Source: Blautia sp. Marseille-P3201T (GTDB lineage: Bacteria > Bacillota > Clostridia > Lachnospirales > Lachnospiraceae). Taken from it: DNA of 64,000 bases. The stretch covers positions 186,001-250,000 of the forward strand of contig NZ_LT635468.1 of assembly GCF_900120295.1 (NCBI RefSeq), read 5' to 3'. Every line of letters begins with the position of its first letter. The first letter of the stretch is position 1. Both the position numbers and the translations under genes were made by a program. The notes under the pieces are model-generated. The model saw nothing but the letters and a program-made list of their open reading frames with translations, searched no databases and was not told the DNA's origin. This document shows, one piece after another, positions 18,072 through 26,532 of the stretch.

Positions 18072-18458
18072 CTACATCCATTGGAGCTTATGACCGTTCT
18101 CATAATTTACGGAATTGACAATAAAGTGCGTGTGTATATGCCCCTTGTCTATATGCGTGGCTATCAGAACTTCATGCCCTTTCCATGCCTTTGTATGCTC
18201 TGCCAGCTCGACAGCGTTCTTGTGAGCCTGCTCCGGGGTTATTTCCTCGTCCTCATGGTAGGATTGCACATAATGCTTATAGGTTCTTCCGTCCGTCTTG
18301 CCCCACAGCTCCTTTGTGGCTTGCATTTCCTCCTTGACCGTCTCCGGCTCACAATGCAGACCGCTGACAAGCTTCTCCTCTGTCTTTTCTTTTTTCGTCA
18401 CATAATCTATTGCGTGCCCTATGCCCGCCTTTGAAGATACCGCCTTAATGACTGCCAT
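18072..18458 (-). pseudogene. Relaxase N-terminal fragment
   Basis: The 128-residue frame begins MAVIKAVSSKAGIGHAIDYV and includes GHIHTHFIVNSVNYENGHK, the metal-binding histidine motif of HUH relaxases. A full protein would be over 400 residues; here the frame stops at once after the HUH motif (KLQWM), where the sequence joins the tnpV upstream region. The nicking domain is therefore incomplete and the gene is inactive. It overlaps the mobC remnant. Confidence 0.85.
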
Positions 18459-18603
18459 ACTTTGTTCAGCTCCTCTCCATGCTTCCGCACTTCCGCTTCA
18501 CTCGGCAACATTCCCCCCTCATTACACCTCTTTGCTATTTGGTTGAGGTTGTTCCCTATCCGTTTCAGTTCCGGGATAAGTTCTTTGATACCGTCCGTAT
18601 TCT
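18419..18603 (-). pseudogene. mobC: MobC C-terminal fragment
   Basis: Reading leftward, DGIKELIPELKRIGNNLNQ leads to IAKRCNEGG and LPSEAEVRKHGEELNKVW, ending at a stop at 18419-18421. The GNNLNQIAK signature is that of MobC relaxosome proteins. The N-terminal DNA-binding half is absent; the frame meets a stop at about 18604, where unrelated sequence begins. With the adjacent relaxase fragment, it is the remnant of a mobilisation module. Confidence 0.75.
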
Positions 18604-18656
18604 AATTTGTTACTCGCATGATATCATATTTTTTCTTTAATTACATCCCCCTAATT

Positions 18657-18830
18657 TTAATACACTGCCATTCGGCTTGCTTCTGTAACTAGCATCCGGT
18701 TAATTTTCTCCTGCATTGTTTCCGTTGCATCTTCATTGAAATGATAACGAACAACATAGACCGTCTGTCCTATTTTCTTTGTAAATATGTTTTTCTCTGT
18801 TTTTGTATTCATCATTTTTTCCATAATCAT
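18657..18830 (-). CDS. tnpW: TnpW-type transposon-encoded small protein
   Basis: A 57-residue protein starting MIMEKMMNTKTEKN, with TKKIGQTVYVVRYHF and ETMQEKINRML. It resembles the TnpW proteins of Tn4451-like clostridial transposons. The start at 18830 is preferred because AGGAAAGGA lies just before it; the frame opens at 18872. Function is unknown. It sits between the mob remnants and the iteron region. Confidence 0.6.
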   Translation of the reverse strand: MIMEKMMNTKTEKNIFTKKIGQTVYVVRYHFNEDATETMQEKINRMLVTEASRMAVY

Positions 18831-18884
18831 TTTTTTCCTTTCCTTTTGGATCCCGGCGAAGAGCCATTCCATTTGTCTCTGTCA

Positions 18885-19264
18885 GGACATTATTATTTAA
18901 ACTCGGCTCAAAATAAGCACTTGCAGTTTCATAGGCTACCTATATATAGGCTTCTCTTTTATGCTTACAAAAATCCTTGTGATCACAGCACTTTTTTACC
19001 ATAGAAGGCATTTTTTATATGCTTATATCTTGTTATACTGAGAAGCCCGACAAGGAGTAGGCACTTAAAGGTTATTCTCAGGCCCTTTATAGGCATTAAA
19101 TAGGCACTTAAAAATACCTGTTTCTCCAGTGTTTATCATACTTTAGGCACTTAGGCACTTCATTTTTAAAATTAATAAGAAAAAAACATATACTTATAAA
19201 ACCCATATATTTAAGCAGAATATATTTTAGGCTTTTCTAGTGCCTAATGCCTTTTCCAGCCAGA
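18885..19264. repeat. Iteron-like array, candidate replication origin
   Basis: This 380-bp AT-rich stretch has no gene but holds repeated TAGGCACTTAAA-like units: 19058-19069, 19090-19100 (TAGGCATTAAA), 19101-19112, 19144-19153 and 19152-19161, plus an inverted AGTGCCTAA at 19239-19247. Looser TAGGCT matches lie at 18932 and 18948. It directly follows the primase-helicase pair, where satellite-type elements carry their iteron origins. Confidence 0.6.
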
Positions 19265-20674
19265 TCAATAATTGACATCTTTCGTCCTCACCTTGACATG
19301 GATCCCACGAAATCCTCGGCAAAAACGACCATTTCCTACCGAGATATTCTTGTCATAAGTCATTCCATAATCAGATGACCGTTCCTTAAATCTCCTTGCA
19401 AAGGATCTTTCGCTTACGGGTACATCCAAGTTATCATTGCACCATCTGCAATAAGCAATATATAAATCTTTTGACGTAGCATGAGTGCCTTTTTCCAGTC
19501 TGATATATCCGGTTGATTCCAGGAACGATAGGATATTGTCATCATCCTCCTGCATTTCATCCATCAATAATTGGGATTTATTACTGATAGTAAACTGATA
19601 ATCATTACGAATCAGTCTCTCTAATCCCTCAATACACCATAAAACTATGCCTTCCACTTCCTCCATCATCTTATCTGCCAAATAGGGATCATTGATTCTA
19701 TCTGGCGGTACATCTTTTGTTTCCAGAATAATCTGACGTCTGTAAAAACCTTTACTCCTGTCAAAAAGCGACTTCAATGTACCATTTCCAAATGCCAGTA
19801 TTCTGCAAACAAGCAGTCCCTGATAGCTTTGTTGGTTTTTTTTCTCTAAGTCCATTTCATCCTCAGCTGTAACAATTGCTTTAATCACATTAGTTGATGG
19901 TAATGCTTCTGTTTTCATATCATCATCCAAATACAACAGCTTGCCTTCCTGATCGGCTCTGGCAAACTTGTCGGTTTCCAGTTTCTGAAGACTTCCTGAA
20001 TTCATGTTATGACCAAATATTCTTTTTAAAATTCTGCCAATACGGCTTTTACCTTCACCACCTTTTCCGATAATCAGCAGCATCTTCTGACCTCTATTGC
20101 TGGGAATGAGACAATATCCCATAAACTCCTGCAGGCAGACAATATCATCCTCTTCGAGCAATCCATCCAGGAATGCTAGCCATTTTTTTGGTTTAGATGC
20201 ATCCTTGTTATAATTAACCGTCAATCGGTTTTGCGTCCATTCTTTCCGATTGATGAACTTCTGATTTACAAAATAGGTTCCATTCCTAAAATGAACCCGA
20301 TCTTCTTTTATGGGAAGCGGATCTGAACGGGTGTACATCTTAAATCCATTTAAAATAGCCGTTACTTTAGATGAAATCCCGCTGGTCCAATAATGTTCAA
20401 TAATATCCAGAATCTCTTTCTCCATTTCATCATTTGGAATTGAACGGTCTATATCATACAAGATTCCATTGATACACTTAATTTCATGTTGCTGTAGAAT
20501 TGTCTGATACAGAAGGATTTCATTGATATGCTTGCCATCGAACCAGATTGGCAGTTCCATTTTGGATAAATTCTTTTCCACCTGTGTCTCTTCGGTTACT
20601 TCTTCAACTTTTTGTAATGCTTCCAGACGTGCAACCAGGTCGTCTGGAAGATTCTTCCTTAATTCGTTGCTCAA
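19265..20674 (-). CDS. Phage/plasmid-type SF3 (D5-like) replicative helicase
   Basis: A 469-residue protein of the P4/D5 primase-helicase group lacking its own primase part. The superfamily 3 core is at about residues 190-330: Walker A IGKGGEGKSRIGR, Walker B KLLYLDDDM, a motif C region LVCRILAFGNG and the arginine-finger-like SKGFYRRQIIL. The C-terminal ~100 residues resemble a winged-helix DNA-binding domain. Translation begins at a TTG after AGGAGGTG. It overlaps the upstream primase by 71 bases. With that primase it probably replicates the mobilisable module, using the repeats next door. Confidence 0.85.
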   Translation of the reverse strand: MSNELRKNLPDDLVARLEALQKVEEVTEETQVEKNLSKMELPIWFDGKHINEILLYQTILQQHEIKCINGILYDIDRSIPNDEMEKEILDIIEHYWTSGISSKVTAILNGFKMYTRSDPLPIKEDRVHFRNGTYFVNQKFINRKEWTQNRLTVNYNKDASKPKKWLAFLDGLLEEDDIVCLQEFMGYCLIPSNRGQKMLLIIGKGGEGKSRIGRILKRIFGHNMNSGSLQKLETDKFARADQEGKLLYLDDDMKTEALPSTNVIKAIVTAEDEMDLEKKNQQSYQGLLVCRILAFGNGTLKSLFDRSKGFYRRQIILETKDVPPDRINDPYLADKMMEEVEGIVLWCIEGLERLIRNDYQFTISNKSQLLMDEMQEDDDNILSFLESTGYIRLEKGTHATSKDLYIAYCRWCNDNLDVPVSERSFARRFKERSSDYGMTYDKNISVGNGRFCRGFRGIHVKVRTKDVNY

Positions 20675-21239
20675 TGCTCTTCACCTCCTCCTGACAGTCC
20701 AAAATCAATCTTGCACGATCTTCTAGTGAACCACTAAGAAGCACATCCATCTTGTATTCAATAAGTGTGTATTTTTCCATTGCTTCAACAAATAACGGAT
20801 GCCAATCATCATCTTCAATTCTGGGAGCATAATCAACCTTCCATTTCTTTAAAAGATGGTAGTAGTCACTGTATACTCGAAAAAAACGAATCTGTTGTTC
20901 GTGAAAGAATTGATCCAGTGTCTGTTTCTTTTGTTTTGATTTTGGGTAATCTTTCGTCTTGTTATAGCTTTGGTATTTTTCATAAGGTACAGAAAAATCT
21001 TCTGCCAGTTTTTCAGCTGAGTCTTTTACAGAAAGATTGAAATATTTGGCAACAAAATCAATCACATCTCCATCTGCCTGACAGGCAAAACAATGATATC
21101 TTTTATCAAGCTTCATACTCGGATTCTTGTCTGGGTGAAACGGGCAGACGGCCATTCCATTTCGTCCTACTTTGATTCCATAATATTCTGCAGCACTTCT
21201 TGCAGTAACAGCTTCCTTTACAGCTTCAAATAATTTCAT
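20604..21239 (-). CDS. CHC2 zinc-finger primase-like protein
   Basis: A 211-residue protein beginning MKLFEAVKEAVTARSAAEYY. The CHC2 zinc finger is evident: CPFHPDKNPSMKLDKRYHCF followed by ACQADGDVIDFVAKYF. It matches the DnaG zinc domain, but a TOPRIM catalytic domain is not obvious, so it may only recognise DNA and rely on the helicase partner. AAAGGAG five bases before the ATG at 21239 sets the start; the frame opens at 21296. It is translationally coupled to the helicase. Confidence 0.82.
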   Translation of the reverse strand: MKLFEAVKEAVTARSAAEYYGIKVGRNGMAVCPFHPDKNPSMKLDKRYHCFACQADGDVIDFVAKYFNLSVKDSAEKLAEDFSVPYEKYQSYNKTKDYPKSKQKKQTLDQFFHEQQIRFFRVYSDYYHLLKKWKVDYAPRIEDDDWHPLFVEAMEKYTLIEYKMDVLLSGSLEDRARLILDCQEEVKSIEQRIKEESSRRPGCTSGSITKS

Positions 21240-21305
21240 ACCTGCTCCTTTCCGAGAAAATAAAAAGCACTCCCATTGATTCAATAACAAATACAACGGA
21301 ATGCT

Positions 21306-22727
21306 CTATATCTCTAAATCACTAGAACGTGACTCTCCTTTATTCAATTTTCTTCTCTCTGCCTCTTCTCTCTGGATTTTTGCTACATTCTGTGCAAGTC
21401 TTTCCCTGATAGATGGCTTCACTTCCTTTTTGATTTCTTCTACAACAGTTTTTTTCTTCTCTGGCTGTTTTAACTGGTTGGTGATCCGTATGACCACTTT
21501 CTCCATTGCTGTTTCTATTTTTCTTATCAGACCATCCAGTCTTTTTATTGCATAATCCTTTTCTCTTTTGGAAGCCTTGTGTTTCGGATCCTGAATCCAC
21601 TTTTTAGAATCTTCTGCCAGGCGAATATCATCTCTTCTAGTAGCCAACATTGCTTCTTTTGCAACTTTCTCTACTGCCTTGTCGTATGCTCCACTGGATA
21701 CTTCGTCAAGTAAAGTTTCCACATCTTCAATACGGACTGTAAGCTGTTGCAATTCCTCTCTCTGTTCTTCAATCAGATCACCCTGCTTGAAAATACGGTC
21801 GGAATTATTAGCGAATTCTATATCCTGCTGTTTTATTTTTTCTTCCTGAGACCGAATAATTTCTTCGTTTGCACGAACATGACTTGACTGTTTTGCAAGC
21901 TCCAAACGATTTTCGTTTACCTTATCAATCTGCAAAAGGATTGTTTCCTTCTGATCCGCAATTTCTTCTTTCTGCTTCATGCGGATATAATCTTGTTTTT
22001 CCAGATATTTCCGTCCACCATATGATGGTTCTTCATCAAGTTCCAATCCATGCCGTTTACAGATATCTAAAAACATTGTCCGACAGGCAGAATCAAAAAC
22101 AACCTTGCGGTTATTTGTCTTTGATCTCTTCTTTTCCGAATTTGGAAGTTCAAATCCAAGTTCCTTCAACGCTGCTTCCTGCTTCGGCTCAATCTCTCCA
22201 TATTGGTTTGTAGCATCGAAAACATGACGCTCATGGATATGAGGCGTTGCTTCGTCCATATGCAGTGACCAGTCGATGATATGCACATTAGAACCAAACC
22301 GTTCATCGAACTCTTTCTTAAATTCATCAAAAACTAAAACCAGCAGTTCCACAGAAGCGTGTTCATCTATCGTCCCAAGCTGATAGATACTTTCTTCCGG
22401 ACAGGTCTTTTTGTTTTTCCAAACATCTTCTACTTCTTTGCATCTGTCGGGGTGTCTGGCTTTCACATGTCTTTCATTTTGCTTCATAACGTAATTTCCA
22501 TAATGCTCTTCATAGAATGCCAACTCAATTTGTTCAAAAGAAAAATTATCCTCTTTTCTCTGATCTTCCATTGTGGTATATCCCTGATAACAGTCCCAGT
22601 AAATATTTTGTCGAACTCTTTCATTGTCGATATGCTCACTGTGTTCTGGATTAAATCTTCGATCATTGTGAAGTGGATTATAAACTCCATTTTTCCCAGA
22701 CCTACCGTTATGCCTTGTTCCTTTCAT
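21306..22727 (-). CDS. MobV-family relaxase (Pre/Mob)
   Basis: A 473-residue mobilisation protein. The MobV signature is SLHMDEATPHIHERHVFDAT (HxDExTPHxH), the catalytic metal site. The N-terminus reads MKGTRHNGRSGKNGVYNPLH with HNDRR; the C-terminal half is a long coiled coil (about residues 240-400) and a basic tail. The frame opens at 22844, but the ATG at 22727 has an upstream AGGA and begins the recognisable domain. It lies between the primase and a candidate oriT. This is a mobilisation system independent of the relaxase at 4972-6519. Confidence 0.87.
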   Translation of the reverse strand: MKGTRHNGRSGKNGVYNPLHNDRRFNPEHSEHIDNERVRQNIYWDCYQGYTTMEDQRKEDNFSFEQIELAFYEEHYGNYVMKQNERHVKARHPDRCKEVEDVWKNKKTCPEESIYQLGTIDEHASVELLVLVFDEFKKEFDERFGSNVHIIDWSLHMDEATPHIHERHVFDATNQYGEIEPKQEAALKELGFELPNSEKKRSKTNNRKVVFDSACRTMFLDICKRHGLELDEEPSYGGRKYLEKQDYIRMKQKEEIADQKETILLQIDKVNENRLELAKQSSHVRANEEIIRSQEEKIKQQDIEFANNSDRIFKQGDLIEEQREELQQLTVRIEDVETLLDEVSSGAYDKAVEKVAKEAMLATRRDDIRLAEDSKKWIQDPKHKASKREKDYAIKRLDGLIRKIETAMEKVVIRITNQLKQPEKKKTVVEEIKKEVKPSIRERLAQNVAKIQREEAERRKLNKGESRSSDLEI

Positions 22728-22813
22728 TTCACATTTTTCCTTTCTTTTAAGTTGTTTTCCCGAAGGGATTGCAGCGAAGCTGCTAAAAGGCTCTGTCGCT
22801 GTTACAGATAGTA

Positions 22814-22848
22814 CCCAGTACCATATGGCGAAACGCCATATCACTGGG
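22814..22848. other. Candidate oriT for the MobV relaxase
   Basis: A nested palindrome lies 87 bases upstream of the MobV gene: outer stem CCCAGT/ACTGGG and inner stem ATATGGCG-AAA-CGCCATAT. It is followed by a GGGCTTTGCCCC dyad, which resembles sequences near clostridial ICE oriTs. Position and symmetry fit an origin of transfer; the nick site is not identifiable. The stretch to 23054 holds no gene. Confidence 0.45.
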
Positions 22849-23054
22849 CAATGGCTGCCGCCCTTAACCTGCTAAGGGCTTTGCCCCTTAACCCCAGCAA
22901 GGTGTTGCCACCCTTTGCATTCCTGGCACAAAGGACTTCCAGCCCTCTGCACTCCCGGCAGACAAAACGAAACTCCTGCCGCTGTCCCTTCGGCATGTTC
23001 TCCGTTCTGTCTATTTTTCAAAAATCCTCTATTTCGGATTTTGTAAAATAAAAA

Positions 23055-23100
23055 AGCCGACGCAATTTCAACCTCATACAAAAGTCCAAATACATCGGCT
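23055..23100 (-). terminator. Terminator of the serine recombinase gene
   Basis: AGCCGA (23055-23060) pairs with TCGGCT (23095-23100), and the leftward strand continues TTTTTTATTTT. It lies 130 bases past the recombinase stop. The intervening DNA has no recognised gene. Confidence 0.55.
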
Positions 23101-23231
23101 CAATCCTTTGACCTGATCGGTCTTTATTCATTTTTCTGACTGGCTCATACAGTCCATTTTTAATAATGAGCAAAACAAAAGGCACTAATCCAGACCGTTA
23201 CTGTCATCATGAATGATTCTTTCTAATTTGT

Positions 23232-25115
23232 TCATGCTGATGCAACTCCTTTCTTTGGTTCTGTAGGTGGAAGCAATGATACTGGAACGAACACACCTTT
23301 TGCAATATCTTCCTGACGGATTCCCTCTTTTTTTGCGTCCATCGCCGCTTTCTTTTTGGCTTTCGTACGTTCATAGTATTCTTGCTGCTTGCCATTTGCT
23401 TTTCTTTTCAAGTAATTCTGATGAAGCCTGTCTTTTCTGGCTTCCCGCTTCTTCATTTCTTCAATTTCTTCTAGTGTCATTTCTACCTCACCGAAATGTG
23501 GAGGTAAATATTTTCCAATGAAATTGAAATAGATTTCCACTTCCTGTGTTGTTTCAATGCTTCCTTTTCGATCACGCTCATGAACCACAATCTTTTCAAC
23601 AAATTCGTTCAGCATATAAGTAGTCAATTCATCAAAGTTTTGGTATTTATCAACCAGAGCAATAAACTTCTCCGCCGATCTGCGACCTTCTTCATAGCCT
23701 GATAATTCAGCTTCCATATCTGCAATTTCTGCCGACAAATCTTTCTGTTCTTTAGAATACTGTCCGTCAAGAATCGCATAGCGTTTATCTGGCAGTTTTC
23801 CAAGAATATTGTCCTCATAAATTCTACAAATCAGTTTTTCCAGTTCCTGCACACGCTTTTTTGCTTCTGCTAATCTGCTTTTCAATCTCGTAATCTCACT
23901 GGACTGCTGTGAAGTCTGTGCCTTTTTTACTGTTTCCAAAAATTCTTCACGATTCAATTGTGAATACTCTGCAATAGCCCTTAACAGTTCCTTAATGAGT
24001 TCTAAAACCACATCAGCATTAATTCTGTGCTGTGTCCGGCAGAGTGTCCCAACCGGAACTTTAGAATATGCAGAACAAGTATATTGTGGTACTCGCTTGC
24101 CATTATTTACCCGGTGGACATACATTTTGGAACCACAATCTGCACAGTACATCAGACCTGTCAGTGGGTGGGCTTCTCCCCATCCATCTGGATATCGTTT
24201 CACATTGCTTCGAATTCGCTGAACATTATCAAAAGTTTCCTGATCTATGATTGCTTCCTGTGTATTTTCAAATACCGTCCAGTTATCCTCAGATACATAA
24301 TGGCTTTTCTTATCCTTGAAATGCTTTCTGGTTTTGAAGTTCACTGTATGACCAAGATACTCCCTTTTCTTCAGAATACCTGCGACGGTAGAAGAGCCCC
24401 ATCCATAAGGATCTTTTATTTCTTCTACTCTGCCTTTCCATAATCCAGCATCTTTCTTTGCCATATGAACAGCTGGTATCTCAACCTTATCCTCTTTCAG
24501 CGCCCTGGCAATCTGATATGGTCCGTATCCATCCATTGTCATGTGAAAGATTCTCCGTACAACTGCAGCTGCTTCTTCATCAACAATCCATATATTCGGA
24601 TCATCCTTGTCTTTCAGATATCCATACGGTGTTGTGCTTGCCACATGCTTGCCGGATTTTCCTTTAGCCTTGAAAGTAGATTTTATCTTTTTACTGGTAT
24701 CCCTTGCATACCATTCATTCATGATATTTCGGAATGGAGTAAAATCATCGTCCTCCCGGAAGCTGTCTACGTTCTCGTTGACTGCAATCAGGCGGACATT
24801 CTTCTGTCGCAGCAATTCCATATACTGTCCGACTTTCAGATAATCTCTTCCCATTCGGCTCATATCTTTAATCAGGATCGTTCCGACTTTCCCCGATTCC
24901 ACTTCTTTCATCATGGCAAGGAAACCTGGACGATCAAATCTGGTACCCGATATACCATCATCAGTAAAATGAACAAGATTGGTAAATCCATGTTCTTTTG
25001 CATATTGTTCTAATAATTTCTTCTGGTTTGAAATACTGTTGGATTCTCCGTTTAATTCATCATCACGACTAAGACGTTCATACAACGCTGTCAAGAATCC
25101 CTGTTTCTCTGTCAT
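23232..25115 (-). CDS. Large serine recombinase
   Basis: A 627-residue site-specific recombinase of the TnpX/resolvase kind. The catalytic domain has the nucleophile segment ALYERLSRDDELNGESNSIS, then DDGISGTRFDRPGF and IKDMSRMGRDYLKVG. The recombinase domain has TPYGYLKD. A zinc ribbon follows (MYCADCGSKMYVHR with a later CSAYSKVPVGTLC), then a long coiled coil and a DUF4368-like tail with FVEKIVVHERDR. It looks intact and would excise or insert the second module. Its upstream region carries a copy of the conserved promoter-like element and a leader like that of the adhesin gene. Confidence 0.92.
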   Translation of the reverse strand: MTEKQGFLTALYERLSRDDELNGESNSISNQKKLLEQYAKEHGFTNLVHFTDDGISGTRFDRPGFLAMMKEVESGKVGTILIKDMSRMGRDYLKVGQYMELLRQKNVRLIAVNENVDSFREDDDFTPFRNIMNEWYARDTSKKIKSTFKAKGKSGKHVASTTPYGYLKDKDDPNIWIVDEEAAAVVRRIFHMTMDGYGPYQIARALKEDKVEIPAVHMAKKDAGLWKGRVEEIKDPYGWGSSTVAGILKKREYLGHTVNFKTRKHFKDKKSHYVSEDNWTVFENTQEAIIDQETFDNVQRIRSNVKRYPDGWGEAHPLTGLMYCADCGSKMYVHRVNNGKRVPQYTCSAYSKVPVGTLCRTQHRINADVVLELIKELLRAIAEYSQLNREEFLETVKKAQTSQQSSEITRLKSRLAEAKKRVQELEKLICRIYEDNILGKLPDKRYAILDGQYSKEQKDLSAEIADMEAELSGYEEGRRSAEKFIALVDKYQNFDELTTYMLNEFVEKIVVHERDRKGSIETTQEVEIYFNFIGKYLPPHFGEVEMTLEEIEEMKKREARKDRLHQNYLKRKANGKQQEYYERTKAKKKAAMDAKKEGIRQEDIAKGVFVPVSLLPPTEPKKGVASA

Positions 25116-25140
25116 AGTCAGATGTCCTCCTTCCTTCGTT

Positions 25141-25300
25141 TATTGATTTCCTGTTCTCATCCCATATCCGTTCCTGTACCGGGTTCTGATGTTTCCGGGA
25201 CGTATTAACCATAAAAGACATGCTGAATGCCTATTCAACTCTGGTATCACTATGGGCAGGCTGTTTCGTTTTCAAGGTTCGTGTAAGAAGTAAAAAAGTT
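25141..25300 (-). promoter_or_regulatory. Leader of serine recombinase, homologous to adhesin leader
   Basis: This leader resembles the one at 32831-32964. Shared blocks in the same order (plus-strand reading) include TTTCCTGTTCTC, ATCCGTTCCTGT, GGTATCACT, GGGCAGGCT and TTTTCAAGGT. The last two are 15 bases apart in both, and TTTTCAAGGT is 26 bases from the promoter-like element in both. Repeats of GTGTAAG and CTTACAC lie at 25280-25308. Confidence 0.55.
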
Positions 25301-25304
25301 CCTT

Positions 25305-25339
25305 ACACTAATCGAAATGCTCAGAGGTCTTTTTACAGG
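25305..25339 (-). promoter_or_regulatory. Conserved promoter-like element, copy 3 (serine recombinase)
   Basis: On the minus strand: CCTGTAAAA, 11 bases, then CATTTCGATTAGTGT. It has the same spacing as the other copies but a more divergent 3' end. It faces the serine recombinase gene 190 bases downstream. Confidence 0.55.
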
Positions 25340-25398
25340 CTCTTATTGCAATTTTTTTGATTTTGTGCCAACTTTTTAAAGTTCCTTACACAATCTCT

Positions 25399-26532
25399 TT
25401 ACTGACGAAACAAAATACGGACATATTTTGAATTTTTACAAAATACAATTTTGTTCTTTAAGGTAAAAAAATAAGCCTCAAGAGACTTTTTAATCATTTT
25501 GGAGCTCCAACTCTTTAAAATTAATTGATTAAGAAGTCTCTTCAAACTTACTACACCGGCAGCCAGCTTATATTTTCGATATTGTCTGACTGCAAAGTGT
25601 TCCGGATTATCCGCCTCCAATTCTTCAAACAGTTCATCGACCGCATTCTTAAATTCTTCATCTTCTTCTCTCGTTTCACTGGCATTGATGAATTCCAAAA
25701 GAGTAGAAAAGTTCTGTTCTTCTTCCGGCGCTTCATACCAAATATAACCGATCAGAGCAGAATACAGAAGGCGTTCCGCTTTCACCCAGAAATCTTCCGT
25801 AGATTTTTCTCCTTCCCCCTTCGTATTTGCTATGATGGTATTCACAAGTTTGAGGATATCTTTTTCACTACGGATGTAATGGAATGGATTATAGTGCATC
25901 GACTTTTTGAAATTGATCGTATTCAGCACCTTGATCCGATATCCTCCATTTACTAGCATCTTTCCACATTCTACGATGATCGTTCCCTTTGGATCTGTCA
26001 CCACATAGGATACATGATCTGTCATTTGCATAAGTTGAGGCTTTACATAAAACCTTGTTTTTCCAGAACCTGATCCTCCGATCACAATCACATTCTTGTT
26101 TCTGGCATATTTAGGAGCTTTCGGTCTGCTATTCATCGTAAGCCGTTCTGTTTCGGTCAGAATGATATTGTTCTCAAATACCGGATCTTCAAATGGTTCG
26201 ATATCTTTCCGATTTCCCCACCGGGCTGATCCATACTCCTCTCCATGCCGGAACTTCTTTGCATTCTTCGCTTTATAATACAAGACGATTCTAAAAATAA
26301 GTGCTACGATCACACCTCCCAGCAAATCTTGTAGATAAAAGCTCGGAAACCAGTTGGTAAATGCCAATGGGAAATTCATCAGCATCACACCGATTTTTTC
26401 AATCATGCTATTTCCCATACAATGACGATAAAGCCAAAAGCATTTATCTGCAAGATAGAAGATGATCAGATACGGAATGCTTAATATCACCACTCTCTTC
26501 ATCTGGATATTCTGCATCTTTTCCCGGATCAT
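25399..26532 (-). pseudogene. VirD4/TraG coupling protein, C-terminally truncated
   Basis: The 377-residue frame is the N-terminal part of a type IV coupling protein, the ATPase that hands relaxase-DNA to the secretion channel. Two N-terminal membrane helices are followed by RHGEEYGSARWGN and Walker A IGGSGSGKTRFYVKP; TDPKGTIIVECGKML is Walker-B-like. Family members of ~600 residues continue past KYKLAAG, but here the frame runs into unrelated sequence (VVSLKRLLNQ) from about 25550 leftward. The missing half is not in the window. The break marks the edge of the inserted block. The ATG overlaps the end of pcfB. Confidence 0.85.
25480..25542. repeat. 17-bp inverted repeat with central palindrome at the virD4 break
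   Basis: AAGAGACTTTTTAATCA (25480-25496) and TGATTAAGAAGTCTCTT (25526-25542) are inverted repeats with one mismatch. Between them lies the perfect palindrome TTGGAGCTCCAA (25499-25510). It sits immediately inside the point where virD4 homology ends, so it may be the terminus of the inserted element. Confidence 0.5.

Noticed and set aside
18885-19264. CRISPR-like array
   Set aside because: Repeat units are only 8-12 bp and unevenly spaced with no spacers of constant length, and no cas genes are present; they fit iterons.
25545-25556. Group II intron insertion in virD4
   Set aside because: The sequence at the break does not begin with an intron 5' GTGCG motif and no reverse transcriptase follows.
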